A stretch of DNA of 6,998 bases from an uncultured Alphaproteobacteria bacterium (GTDB lineage: Bacteria; Pseudomonadota; Alphaproteobacteria; Rickettsiales; UBA1997), in contig CAIUFU010000080.1 of the NCBI GenBank assembly GCA_903898475.1, forward strand, positions 1 through 6,998. Reading direction: 5' to 3'. The position numbers were made by a program, and so were the translations under genes. Below, one piece after another: positions 1 through 6,322 of the stretch. The stretch's first letter is position 1. Each line of letters starts with the position of its first letter. The notes under the pieces were generated by a model. The model did not search any database and was not told the DNA's origin. It saw nothing but the letters and a program-made list of their open reading frames with translations.

Positions 1-1
1 T

Positions 2-523
2 AACGCAACGGTAGAAGTGTCGCCGCACCATTTCACTTTGAATGACACGCAAGTTTTAAAATCAGGAACCAACGCCAAAATGAACCCGCCTTTGCGCTCT
101 GAAAAAGATCGTCTGGCTTTGATTGAAGGCTTGAGATCTGGTGTGATTGACGCAATTGCCACCGACCACGCGCCGCATGATTTAGCTTCAAAAGAAAGAA
201 CTTTAGAAGAAGCCAGCTTCGGAATTGTTGGTGTTGAAACCATGCTGCCACTTTCTCTAGCGCTTTACCACGACAAGGTTTTGTCACTTCGCGACTTGCT
301 TGCCAAAATGACTTGCAACGCCGCAAAAATTATTAACTTCGACGGCGGCGTAATCAAAAAGGGCGCGCGCGCTGATTTGGTTTTGATTGATTTGGAAAAA
401 GAATGGGAAATCGATTCACAAAAATTCCACAGCAAATCGAAAAACTCACCTTTCGACGGGTTTAAAGTTAAGGGCCTTGCAACTAGAACTGTTGTGGCTG
501 GAAAAACGGTTTATGAAATCTAA
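2..523 (+). CDS. pyrC: Dihydroorotase (type I, PyrC-like), 5' end missing
   Basis: Dihydroorotase catalyses the zinc-dependent, reversible cyclisation of N-carbamoyl-aspartate to dihydroorotate, the third step of cytosolic de novo pyrimidine synthesis. The gene runs in from before the window, and 173 C-terminal residues are visible. The first of them, EVSPHHFTLND, match the metal-binding histidine strand of the amidohydrolase barrel. KMNPPLR follows at about visible residues 26-32, then the hallmark ATDHAPHD at about 53-60, whose Asp is the catalytic metal ligand, then the conserved GIVGVETMLPL stretch. The C-terminus has the small beta-sandwich pattern of amidohydrolases (KKGARADLVLIDLEKEW). 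An intact TDHAPH favours an active enzyme over an inactive PyrC-like paralogue, but the N-terminal HxH metal motif is outside the window. The stop lies 11 bases inside thiD, so the two are probably cotranscribed and translationally coupled. Confidence 0.93.
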   Translation, partial: NATVEVSPHHFTLNDTQVLKSGTNAKMNPPLRSEKDRLALIEGLRSGVIDAIATDHAPHDLASKERTLEEASFGIVGVETMLPLSLALYHDKVLSLRDLLAKMTCNAAKIINFDGGVIKKGARADLVLIDLEKEWEIDSQKFHSKSKNSPFDGFKVKGLATRTVVAGKTVYEI

Positions 524-1316
524 TCCAAAAATTCTAATCATTGCCGGCTCTGATCCTTCAGGTGGGGCCGGTATTCAGGCTGACATTAAAACTGCCACTG
601 CACACAAGGTTTACGCGTCTGCCGCGATTACTTGTTTGACTGCCCAAAATACTCAAAAAGTTTTTAATGTTTTCAATTCGCCAACCGAATTTTTGCGTCA
701 GCAAATTGAGGTTGTTTTAGAAGATATTGAATTTGACGCTGTAAAAATTGGCATGCTGGGAACTACTGAAATTATTGACTGCGTTGCTGATGTTCTTGCG
801 CAAAAAGCCAAAAAAGTTCCGTTAATTTTAGACACCGTAATGGTGGCAACGTCGGGTGATTTGTTGCTCAGAGAAAATGCCGTGGAAGTCTTGAAATCGC
901 GACTTCTAAAAGGCGCTTACATTGTTACGCCAAATATTGATGAGGCTCAGGTTTTAGCGCAAATGCCAATTAAAAATTTTGCAGAAATGAAGCTTGCAGC
1001 CACTGCAATCAAGTCTTTGGGTGCAAAAAATGTTTTAATCAAAGGTGGGCATTTAAATTTTGCTGACGGAAAAATTCACAGCATTTTGCTTGATGAAAAA
1101 AATCAATTTCATCGCATTAGCAACAAAAAAATAGGCACTAAAAATCTACACGGAACCGGCTGCACTCTTGCTTCGGCGATTGCTTGTAATGTGGCAAAAA
1201 AAATGGAATTAGTGGCGGCAGTGAGAAAGGCTAACGCTTACGTTGCACTTGCGGTAAAAAGAAGTTCAGAAGTGGGGAAGGGAAGTTTGGTGTTGGGGCA
1301 TTTTGGTAAAAACTAA
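513..1316 (+). CDS. thiD: Hydroxymethylpyrimidine/phosphomethylpyrimidine kinase ThiD
   Basis: ThiD phosphorylates HMP and HMP-phosphate to HMP-pyrophosphate, the pyrimidine half of thiamin, in the cytosol. The 267-residue product is the usual length of single-domain ThiD and belongs to the ribokinase-like superfamily. Visible motifs are the N-terminal substrate-binding AGSDPSGGAGIQAD (residues 11-24), the TPNIDEA segment in the middle, and the C-terminal anion-hole motif HGTGCTLASAIA, with GTGC at 214-217 including the catalytic Cys typical of HMP kinases. The ATG at 513 is chosen because MKSNPKILIIAGSDPSG begins just as family members do. The reading frame stays open upstream to 387, but that part lies inside pyrC and has no family similarity. 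The 11-base overlap with pyrC suggests coupled translation. No other thiamin gene is nearby, so the window does not show whether the cell makes or salvages HMP. Confidence 0.95.
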   Translation: MKSNPKILIIAGSDPSGGAGIQADIKTATAHKVYASAAITCLTAQNTQKVFNVFNSPTEFLRQQIEVVLEDIEFDAVKIGMLGTTEIIDCVADVLAQKAKKVPLILDTVMVATSGDLLLRENAVEVLKSRLLKGAYIVTPNIDEAQVLAQMPIKNFAEMKLAATAIKSLGAKNVLIKGGHLNFADGKIHSILLDEKNQFHRISNKKIGTKNLHGTGCTLASAIACNVAKKMELVAAVRKANAYVALAVKRSSEVGKGSLVLGHFGKN

Positions 1317-1326
1317 AATTTTGTAC

Positions 1327-1348
1327 GCCAAGTGCAAAATTGGCTTTT
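1327..1348 (+). terminator. Possible weak extra terminator just after thiD
   Basis: A 5-bp stem GCCAA/TTGGC (1327-1331 with 1340-1344) and 8-base loop are followed by TTTT. It lies 10 bases after the thiD stop. The stem is short and the T-run is only four bases, so this may be chance; the hairpin at 1378-1407 is a much better terminator. Confidence 0.2.
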
Positions 1349-1377
1349 GAGCAGTAAAATCAGCTATCGGTAAAAAT

Positions 1378-1407
1378 AAAATGGCAACAAAAGTGTTGCT
1401 ATTTTTT
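1378..1407. terminator. Two-way rho-independent terminator between thiD and asd
   Basis: A stem GCAACA/TGTTGC (1384-1389 with 1394-1399) closes an AAAG loop. It can be lengthened by flanking A-T pairs because an A-rich tract precedes it and TATTTTTT follows. Read on + this gives the stem plus U-run needed to end pyrC-thiD. Read on - the A-rich tract becomes a U-rich run able to end asd. Both genes converge here, which fits the symmetric design. Confidence 0.7.
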
Positions 1408-1409
1408 CA

Positions 1410-1440
1410 GTGTCACCCCGTCGTCAAGACGGGGTGACAC
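1410..1440. repeat. 13-bp perfect palindrome (GTGTCACCCCGTC type)
   Basis: GTGTCACCCCGTC (1410-1422) is matched exactly by its reverse complement at 1428-1440 around the 5-base spacer GTCAA. The arms are GC-rich in an AT-rich setting. Neither side is followed by a T-run, so it is not a classic terminator, although it sits next to one. Its GTCACCCC end resembles the GTCATCC ends of the other palindromes here, and repeats of this look are dispersed in many proteobacterial genomes. I call it a dispersed palindromic repeat; a role in mRNA 3'-end protection is possible but unproven. Confidence 0.65.
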
Positions 1441-1470
1441 CGAGGGTGGATTGACTAATTGAGGAAAAAC

Positions 1471-2490
1471 CTAAAACCCGTGATCTTTCACTAAAATTTC
1501 AGCAATTTGCACCGCGTTTAACGCCGCGCCTTTTTTCAAATTGTCAGCAACAACCCAAAGTGACAGGCCGTTGGCAACCGAATCGTCTTTTCTCAAACGT
1601 GAAACGAAAACTGCGTCGTGAGTTGAAGTTTCAACCGGAGTTGCAAAAACCATTTCTTGCGGACGATCTAAAACCAAAACCCCGTCAGCTTCTTCCAAAG
1701 CGGCTCTAGCTTGTTTGACTGTAATTGGCTTTTCAAATTCAACATTCACGGCTTCCGAGTGGCAGTTAAACACTGGCACACGAACGCAAGTGGCTTCAAC
1801 TTGAATTTTGTCAGAGCCAAAAATCTTTTTGGTCTCAACTTTCATTTTCCATTCTTCTTTAGTCGCGCCGTCTTCCATGAAGCTGTCAATTTGTGGAATC
1901 ACGTTGAAGGCGATTCTTTTGCTGAACTTTTTTGGAGTTGGCATTTGGTTGGTGTAGATTTTTTTAGTTGAATCAAACAATTCATCCATTGCCTCTTTAC
2001 CCGCGCCAGATACGGCTTGGTAAGTTGCTACCACAATGCGTTTAATGGTGGCTAAATCGTGCAAAGGTTTCAAAGCCACAACCATTTGAATGGTTGAGCA
2101 GTTTGGGTTGGCAATGATTCCAGATTTTTTGTAGTCAGAGATTGCTTGCGGATTAACTTCAGGAACAACCAAAGGAACATTTGGATCCATTCTAAAATGC
2201 GAGGTATTGTCAATCACCACACAACCTTGTGCAGCGGCACGTGGCGCGTGAATTGCAGAAACTGCACCACCTGGTGAAAAGAGGCCAATTTTGGTGCCGG
2301 TGAAGTCAAAATCTTCTAAAGCTTGCACCGTTAATTCCTTGTTGCCGTAAGAAACTTTTTGGCCAACAGAGTTGCGTGAGGCCAAAGCAACAACTTCGGA
2401 AGCAGGAAATTTTCTTTCCGCCAAAATATTTAAAATTTCGCGGCCAACATTACCAGTGGCACCCGCGACGGCGATTTTTCTGTTAGACAT
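1471..2490 (-). CDS. asd: Aspartate-semialdehyde dehydrogenase
   Basis: Asd reduces aspartyl-4-phosphate to aspartate-4-semialdehyde with NADPH, the branch point to diaminopimelate/lysine (hence peptidoglycan) and to threonine, methionine and isoleucine. The 339 residues match the usual length. The N-terminal Rossmann motif is GATGNVGRE (10-18). The nucleophile is Cys131 in NPNCST, Gln158 lies in TYQAVSGAGKEAM, and the substrate-binding Arg237 and catalytic His244 lie in RVPVFNCHSEAV. The C-terminus returns to the Rossmann half with LWVVADNLKKGAALNAVQIAE-like residues. The ATG at 2490 is chosen because MSNRKIAVAGATG places the dinucleotide motif correctly. No convincing Shine-Dalgarno sequence precedes it. 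It is transcribed away from lpxB and ends at the shared terminator region with thiD. Confidence 0.97.
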   Translation of the reverse strand: MSNRKIAVAGATGNVGREILNILAERKFPASEVVALASRNSVGQKVSYGNKELTVQALEDFDFTGTKIGLFSPGGAVSAIHAPRAAAQGCVVIDNTSHFRMDPNVPLVVPEVNPQAISDYKKSGIIANPNCSTIQMVVALKPLHDLATIKRIVVATYQAVSGAGKEAMDELFDSTKKIYTNQMPTPKKFSKRIAFNVIPQIDSFMEDGATKEEWKMKVETKKIFGSDKIQVEATCVRVPVFNCHSEAVNVEFEKPITVKQARAALEEADGVLVLDRPQEMVFATPVETSTHDAVFVSRLRKDDSVANGLSLWVVADNLKKGAALNAVQIAEILVKDHGF

Positions 2491-2582
2491 TTTTTAGTGA
2501 AATTAAGAATTGAGGGAAAGTGATTTTTCGAATCATTGGATGCGTTTCTAATTGTTAATTCTTAAGTTTTAATTCTTAATTT
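2491..2582. promoter_or_regulatory. AT-rich divergent control region for asd and lpxB
   Basis: asd and lpxB are transcribed away from each other, so promoters for both should lie between 2491 and 2687. This AT-rich part holds a direct repeat TTAATTCTTAA (2555-2565 and 2569-2579). AATTAAGAATT at 2501-2511 is an exact inverted copy of AATTCTTAATT at 2571-2581. Weak promoter candidates overlap the repeats. On + there is TTGTTA (2552-2557), 17 bases, then CTTAAT. On - there is TTAAGA, 17 bases, then AACAAT. Neither is close to consensus, so exact promoters are uncertain. Confidence 0.4.
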
Positions 2583-2663
2583 TCGATGTCATCCTGAGCC
2601 TGTCGAAGGATGATTCAAGCCCGTGCCACGAATCATCCTTCGACAGGCTCAGGATGACATCGA
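2583..2663. repeat. Long palindromic repeat, 34-bp perfect stem (intergenic copy)
   Basis: Bases 2583-2616 are the exact reverse complement of 2630-2663, leaving a 13-base loop. The core from GTCAT to ATGAC is 71 bp (2588-2658). Each arm carries the CTGAGCCTGTCGAAGG signature and is itself a weak palindrome (ATCCT...AGGAT), so one long hairpin or two small ones could form. The arms and part of the loop match the element at 3864-3940, with this copy in the opposite orientation when loops are compared. Sequences of this look are widespread as dispersed repeats in bacterial genomes. It ends 24 bases before the lpxB ATG. If the lpxB promoter lies upstream of it, the mRNA leader starts with this stem. 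Confidence 0.9.
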
Positions 2664-2687
2664 GTGTTCAAATATTTTTCCAAACTA

Positions 2688-3839
2688 ATGACCAAAAAAT
2701 TCTTCATAATCGCCGGCGAGGCCTCGGGTGACCTGCTGGGCAGCAAGCTAATAGCAGAGCTTAAAACCCAAAATAGCGGCGCAGAATTTTTTGGAGTTGG
2801 TGGAAAATTAATGCAAGAGCAGGGCTTGGTTTCGCTTTTTCCAATGGAAGAATTGTCAATCATGGGCTTCTTGGAAGTAGTGCCGCACATTCCAAAATTG
2901 CTGGCGCGGATTCGCCAAACGGCGGATGCGGTAATTGCGCAAAAACCAGATTTTGTGATTACAATTGATTCGCCAGATTTTTGTTTTCGCGTGATGAATA
3001 AGTTGAAAAACTTTCACCAAACAAAAAAAGTTCACATGATCGCGCCATCAGTGTGGGCGTATCGCGAGGGCAGAGCTGAGAAGATTTCCAAACTCTATAA
3101 TCTGCTTTTGGCGATCTTGCCTTTTGAGCCGCCTTACTTTGAAAAATATGGGCTAAAAACGGTTTTCATCGGACACCCAATTGTTGAAAATGCGCCAGAT
3201 TTAGAACAGAAAAAATTAGCTAATTTTAGTTTTCGCAGCAAAAAAAATATCGCGCTAACCGACGAGCTGCTTTGCTTGATGCCTGGGAGTCGTAATGGTG
3301 AAGTGACGAGAATTTTCCCCGAATTTATTGCGGCGGTGAATTTGCTTTCGCAAAAAAAATCTAATCTAAAAGTTGTTATTCCTTTAATTGAGAAGACACG
3401 CGCTTTGGTTTTAGAAATGGCTAAATCTTTAAAAGTTGAATATTTTTTGATTGAAAAAGACGAGAGAAATGACGCCTTTTTTGCTACTGATTTTGCTTTG
3501 GCGAAATCGGGCACCAACACAGTAGAACTCTCGCTTTATCAAGTGCCGATGTTGGTGGCCTACAAGATTAATTTTTTAACTCATTTTATTGTCAAAAGAA
3601 TGGTCAAAATTAAGTTCGCTAATTTGGTGAATTTGATTTTGAACAAAGAGGTAATCCCCGAAATGCTACAAGATAATTGCGAGGGCGAAAAGCTTTTTGC
3701 GGTGGCGGAAAAATTAATTAATGACAAAAATTTGGCGCAAAAGCAAATTGCTGAAAGCCAAGCAGCCCTAAGAATGATGGGTTTGGGATTTACTCAAAAT
3801 CCAAGCCAAAAAGCAGCGCAAGAAATTTTAAAAATCTAA
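2688..3839 (+). CDS. lpxB: Lipid-A-disaccharide synthase
   Basis: LpxB joins UDP-2,3-diacylglucosamine and lipid X into the lipid A disaccharide at the inner face of the cytoplasmic membrane (GT19 family). Its presence implies an LPS-type outer membrane. The product is 383 residues, close to the 382 of E. coli LpxB. Motifs in order are AGEASGD (9-15), GVGG (36-39), IDSPDFCFR (93-101), SVWAYREGRA (121-130), GHP (162-164), MPGSRNGEV (199-207), and SGTNTVE (274-280), which replaces the more usual SGTATLE. The ATG at 2688 is preferred because MTKKFFIIAGEASGD aligns with family N-termini. A GTG at 2664 in frame would add eight residues but abuts the palindrome. No strong ribosome binding site is seen. 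The carboxypeptidase gene follows after 9 bases, so the pair is likely one operon. Confidence 0.96.
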   Translation: MTKKFFIIAGEASGDLLGSKLIAELKTQNSGAEFFGVGGKLMQEQGLVSLFPMEELSIMGFLEVVPHIPKLLARIRQTADAVIAQKPDFVITIDSPDFCFRVMNKLKNFHQTKKVHMIAPSVWAYREGRAEKISKLYNLLLAILPFEPPYFEKYGLKTVFIGHPIVENAPDLEQKKLANFSFRSKKNIALTDELLCLMPGSRNGEVTRIFPEFIAAVNLLSQKKSNLKVVIPLIEKTRALVLEMAKSLKVEYFLIEKDERNDAFFATDFALAKSGTNTVELSLYQVPMLVAYKINFLTHFIVKRMVKIKFANLVNLILNKEVIPEMLQDNCEGEKLFAVAEKLINDKNLAQKQIAESQAALRMMGLGFTQNPSQKAAQEILKI

Positions 3840-3848
3840 AAACTAAAA

Positions 3849-4850
3849 ATGAAAAAAATCCTCAAAGTCATGCTGAGCTTGTCGAAGCATGATTTAAGTC
3901 ACGGGCTAGAATCATGCTTCGACAAGCTCAGCATGACTTTGGTGATGTTGTTGTTTTTTACCGTGTCGAGTGCCAGAGCCGCTGAAGAAGGATGCGGTAA
4001 AAATTATTCAGCGGTGCTTTTTGAAGAAAAAACTGGTGACATTCTTTTTCAAAAACGCGCTGAGTTTTACGCCTATCCGGCTTCTCTCGTAAAAATGATG
4101 ACGCTTTATTTAGCTTTTGAAGCGCTGGAAAAACATCAATTAAGCGCTGAGCAATTAATTACCGTGTCGGAACGAGGCGAAGAAATTGCAAAAGTGAATA
4201 AGTCTAACACCATGCGTTTAAAGGCGGGAGACAAGATTTCGGTGCGCACGGCAATTCAGGCGGTGATTGTAAAATCTTTTAATGAAGCGGCAGTAACTTT
4301 GGCGGAAGCGGTAGCGGGAAGCGAGTGGGAATTTGCGCGTAAGATGAATGAAAAAGCTGTGACGCTTGGCATGAGAAATAGCAGTTTTAGAAATTCCAGC
4401 GGGCTTCACGAAGAAGGGCAATATACCACCGCCTTTGATTTGGCGAGGCTTTCTAAGGCGATCAAAAAAGATTTTCCCCAGTATTATCATCTTTTTTCGC
4501 TGAGAGAATTTAAGTATTTCAACACAGAATACGAAACCCACAACCACGTTTTAACTAGCTACAAAGGCGCGGAAGGAATGAAGACGGGGTTTACCAACGC
4601 TTCAGGATTTAACCTAATTAGTGCGGCAAAAAAAGGTGATGAGCGGGTGATCTCAATTTTAATGGGATGCGCTAGTGTGGCGAGAAGAGACCAATTTACC
4701 AAAAAACTTTTGGATAATGCTTTTGAGAAATTAAAAAAGGTAAGTGAGGACAAAGATCAGATTTGCCTACCTTTAAGCGCCGGATTTAACTACGGCGAAG
4801 AAGGGGATGGTGAATATCAAAGTGAAATGATGTTTGGGGCGATGCAGTAG
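3849..4850 (+). CDS. D-alanyl-D-alanine carboxypeptidase (peptidase S11) with palindromic element in its signal-peptide region
   Basis: This penicillin-binding serine peptidase trims the terminal D-Ala from peptidoglycan pentapeptides in the periplasm. The three signature motifs are present: SLVK with nucleophile Ser79 and Lys82, SFN at 143-145 (usually SGN), and KTG at 245-247 in GMKTGFTNASG. The export signal is odd. The start MKKILK is followed by about 25 residues encoded by a palindromic repeat, then the hydrophobic stretch LVMLLFFTVSS (31-41) and a likely cleavage site SARA|AEE after Ala44. Removing residues 6-30 leaves MKKILLVMLLFFTVSSARA, a normal signal peptide. The protein stops soon after the catalytic domain, so the PBP5-type C-terminal beta domain and amphipathic membrane anchor seem absent. 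The ATG at 3849 is chosen because it supplies the basic n-region. An internal ATG at 3933 would give an uncharged, very short signal. A specific dac name cannot be assigned. Confidence 0.93.
   Translation: MKKILKVMLSLSKHDLSHGLESCFDKLSMTLVMLLFFTVSSARAAEEGCGKNYSAVLFEEKTGDILFQKRAEFYAYPASLVKMMTLYLAFEALEKHQLSAEQLITVSERGEEIAKVNKSNTMRLKAGDKISVRTAIQAVIVKSFNEAAVTLAEAVAGSEWEFARKMNEKAVTLGMRNSSFRNSSGLHEEGQYTTAFDLARLSKAIKKDFPQYYHLFSLREFKYFNTEYETHNHVLTSYKGAEGMKTGFTNASGFNLISAAKKGDERVISILMGCASVARRDQFTKKLLDNAFEKLKKVSEDKDQICLPLSAGFNYGEEGDGEYQSEMMFGAMQ
3864..3940. repeat. Long palindromic repeat, 31-bp perfect stem, inside a coding gene
   Basis: Bases 3864-3894 are the exact reverse complement of 3910-3940 around a 15-base loop. 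The GTCAT...ATGAC core is 71 bp (3867-3937), the same length as the intergenic copy. Arms differ from that copy at three positions each, all compensated on the other arm. The loop shares CACGGGCT with the reverse strand of the other loop. Its frame is open and encodes VMLSLSKHD and SCFDKLSMT within the carboxypeptidase leader. The hairpin would form in the mRNA starting 15 bases after the first base of the start codon. Confidence 0.92.
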
Positions 4851-4851
4851 C

Positions 4852-4893
4852 AAAAAGACTGTCATCCCGAACGTGAGTGAGATTAGGAATGAC
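4852..4893 (-). terminator. Imperfect palindrome acting as likely dnaA terminator
   Basis: The 44 bases between the convergent carboxypeptidase and dnaA stops contain GTCATCCCGAAC (4861-4872) and ATTAGGAATGAC (4882-4893), which pair imperfectly, with the strongest pairing at GTCAT/ATGAC and CC/GG. Read on the - strand, the stem is followed after AGTC by TTTTT (4856-4852), which suits a terminator for dnaA. The + side lacks a clear T-run. The GTCATCCCGAACG...GTGAG sequence looks like another family of dispersed palindromic repeats, here decayed. Confidence 0.5.
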
Positions 4894-4894
4894 C

Positions 4895-6319
4895 TTATCT
4901 AATCTTTTCTTCCAAACCCTTCACTTCCTGTAAAATCTGTTGATCGCTGCTCATTAATTCGTTCACCAATTTCACCGAATGCATAACAGTTGCGTGATTC
5001 TTGCCGCCAAACTCTTTGCCAATTACTGGAAAGCTATTTGAGGTCAAAGTTTTAGCCAAATACATCGCGATCTGTCTTGGTCTAGCAATTGCTCTGGCGC
5101 GATTTGCTGAAGTTAAATCAGAAATTTTAATGCCGTAAAAAGCGGCGACGGTTTTTTGAATTTTGTCAATTGTTGGCGCAGTTGCGTTTGAAGCGCGAAC
5201 GTAGTCAGACAAAATAACTTTAGCGCTTTCCAAAGTGATTTCTTCATCGAGTAAAACTTTTTGGGCGATTAGTTTTTTCAAAGTGCCTTCAAGATCACGC
5301 ACCGAGGTGGTGATTTTTTCGGCGATGAAGCTGAGGACTTTCTCGCAAATTTCTTGCTCCATCATTTTGGCTTTTTCTTGCAAGATCATGAGGCGGTCTT
5401 GGTAATCTGGGTTTCTGAAATTAACTATCATGCCGCCAGAGATGCGCGATTTTAATTTTTCATCGATATTTTCTAAGTCAGACGGGCAGCGATCACAAAC
5501 CAAAACTACTTGTTTATTGTCTTCAACTAGTGAGTTGAAGCAATTCATAAATTCTTGCTGAGTGCTGCCTTTGCCGGCGATGAATTGCACGTCATCAACA
5601 ATTAAAACATCAATTGAGCGCATTTTTTCTTTGAAGCTCATGACGTCGTTGCTGCGAATTGACTGCACAAAGTGATACATGAATTTTTCAGCAGACAAAT
5701 AGACAACTTTTTTGGCAGCGTCGAATTCTTTGATTTGCCAAGCAATTGCCTGCGCCAAGTGAGTTTTTCCCATGCCGACATTGCCGTGAATGAAAAGCGG
5801 AATTTTGTCGTCAAAAAGACTAATTTGAGCATCGATGCCAGCAGCGATTTTGGCCATTGAAGCGGCTAATTTATTGTACTTGGCGCTTACGAAATGTTTG
5901 AAAGTGTAGCGTGGATTTAGCTCAGTTCCGAAAGCAAAAACATTGTCGTATTTCGAAAGATTAACAACTTTTTGCTCAGCGTTTGAAAGGTTTGGAGTTG
6001 CTTCATCCAAGGTTTTAGCAATAAAAATTACAGCAACTTTTTTGATTTGCGGGCGAATCGATTGTGCCAAACTCTTAAGATTTTTTTGACCTGATTTTGC
6101 TTCAATAAATTCACGAATAATCCAATCGCGAATAAACTTTGAAGAAGTTGAAAAAATAACTTCGCTTTCCGACTCAGAAAAAATTTCTAATCCGGCGAGC
6201 CATTTATTGAAGTTTTCTTCGCCAAATTCTGATTTGCAGGCGGCAAAAAATTGCGGCAAGAATAAGCCGTCATTGATGTTTTCTAATAATGCTGAGTTTT
6301 GTTTAGCTAGTTGCGGCAT
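4895..6319 (-). CDS. dnaA: Chromosomal replication initiator protein DnaA
   Basis: DnaA binds DnaA boxes at oriC, oligomerises with ATP and opens the origin, then helps load the helicase. The 474 residues show the standard plan. An N-terminal interaction domain (about 20-75, with FNKWLAGLEIF and FIRDWI) precedes a short linker. The AAA+ domain has Walker A GNVGMGKT (179-186), Walker B VLIVDD (238-243), an SR element at 291-292 and sensor-2 VRDLEG with Arg341. The C-terminal DNA-binding domain has ARPRQIAMYLAK and the signature FGGKNHATVMHSVKLV (437-452). The signature carries Lys-Asn where E. coli has Arg-Asp. The ATG at 6319 has GGAGA 12 bases upstream, inside the last codons of the rhodanese gene. 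Three bases separate the genes, suggesting cotranscription. dnaN is not adjacent, and no DnaA-box cluster is seen. Confidence 0.97.
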   Translation of the reverse strand: MPQLAKQNSALLENINDGLFLPQFFAACKSEFGEENFNKWLAGLEIFSESESEVIFSTSSKFIRDWIIREFIEAKSGQKNLKSLAQSIRPQIKKVAVIFIAKTLDEATPNLSNAEQKVVNLSKYDNVFAFGTELNPRYTFKHFVSAKYNKLAASMAKIAAGIDAQISLFDDKIPLFIHGNVGMGKTHLAQAIAWQIKEFDAAKKVVYLSAEKFMYHFVQSIRSNDVMSFKEKMRSIDVLIVDDVQFIAGKGSTQQEFMNCFNSLVEDNKQVVLVCDRCPSDLENIDEKLKSRISGGMIVNFRNPDYQDRLMILQEKAKMMEQEICEKVLSFIAEKITTSVRDLEGTLKKLIAQKVLLDEEITLESAKVILSDYVRASNATAPTIDKIQKTVAAFYGIKISDLTSANRARAIARPRQIAMYLAKTLTSNSFPVIGKEFGGKNHATVMHSVKLVNELMSSDQQILQEVKGLEEKIR

Positions 6320-6322
6320 TAT

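Noticed and set aside
387..512. Longer thiD start
   Set aside because: Lies entirely inside pyrC and the added residues show no ThiD similarity; ATG 513 gives the normal length.
2664..2687. GTG start for lpxB eight codons upstream
   Set aside because: It directly abuts the palindrome and the extra residues have no family counterpart; ATG 2688 matches LpxB N-termini.
2633..2890. 85-codon reading frame on the - strand
   Set aside because: It lies opposite the lpxB start and its tail (CHPEPVEG) is just the palindrome translated; LpxB on + has all family motifs.
3134..3520. 128-codon reading frame on the - strand
   Set aside because: Antisense to the middle of lpxB, Lys/Ser/Phe-rich shadow with no recognisable domain.
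2583..3940. CRISPR array or insertion sequence
   Set aside because: Only two copies, not regularly spaced, with no spacers, cas genes or transposase; they are palindromic repeats.
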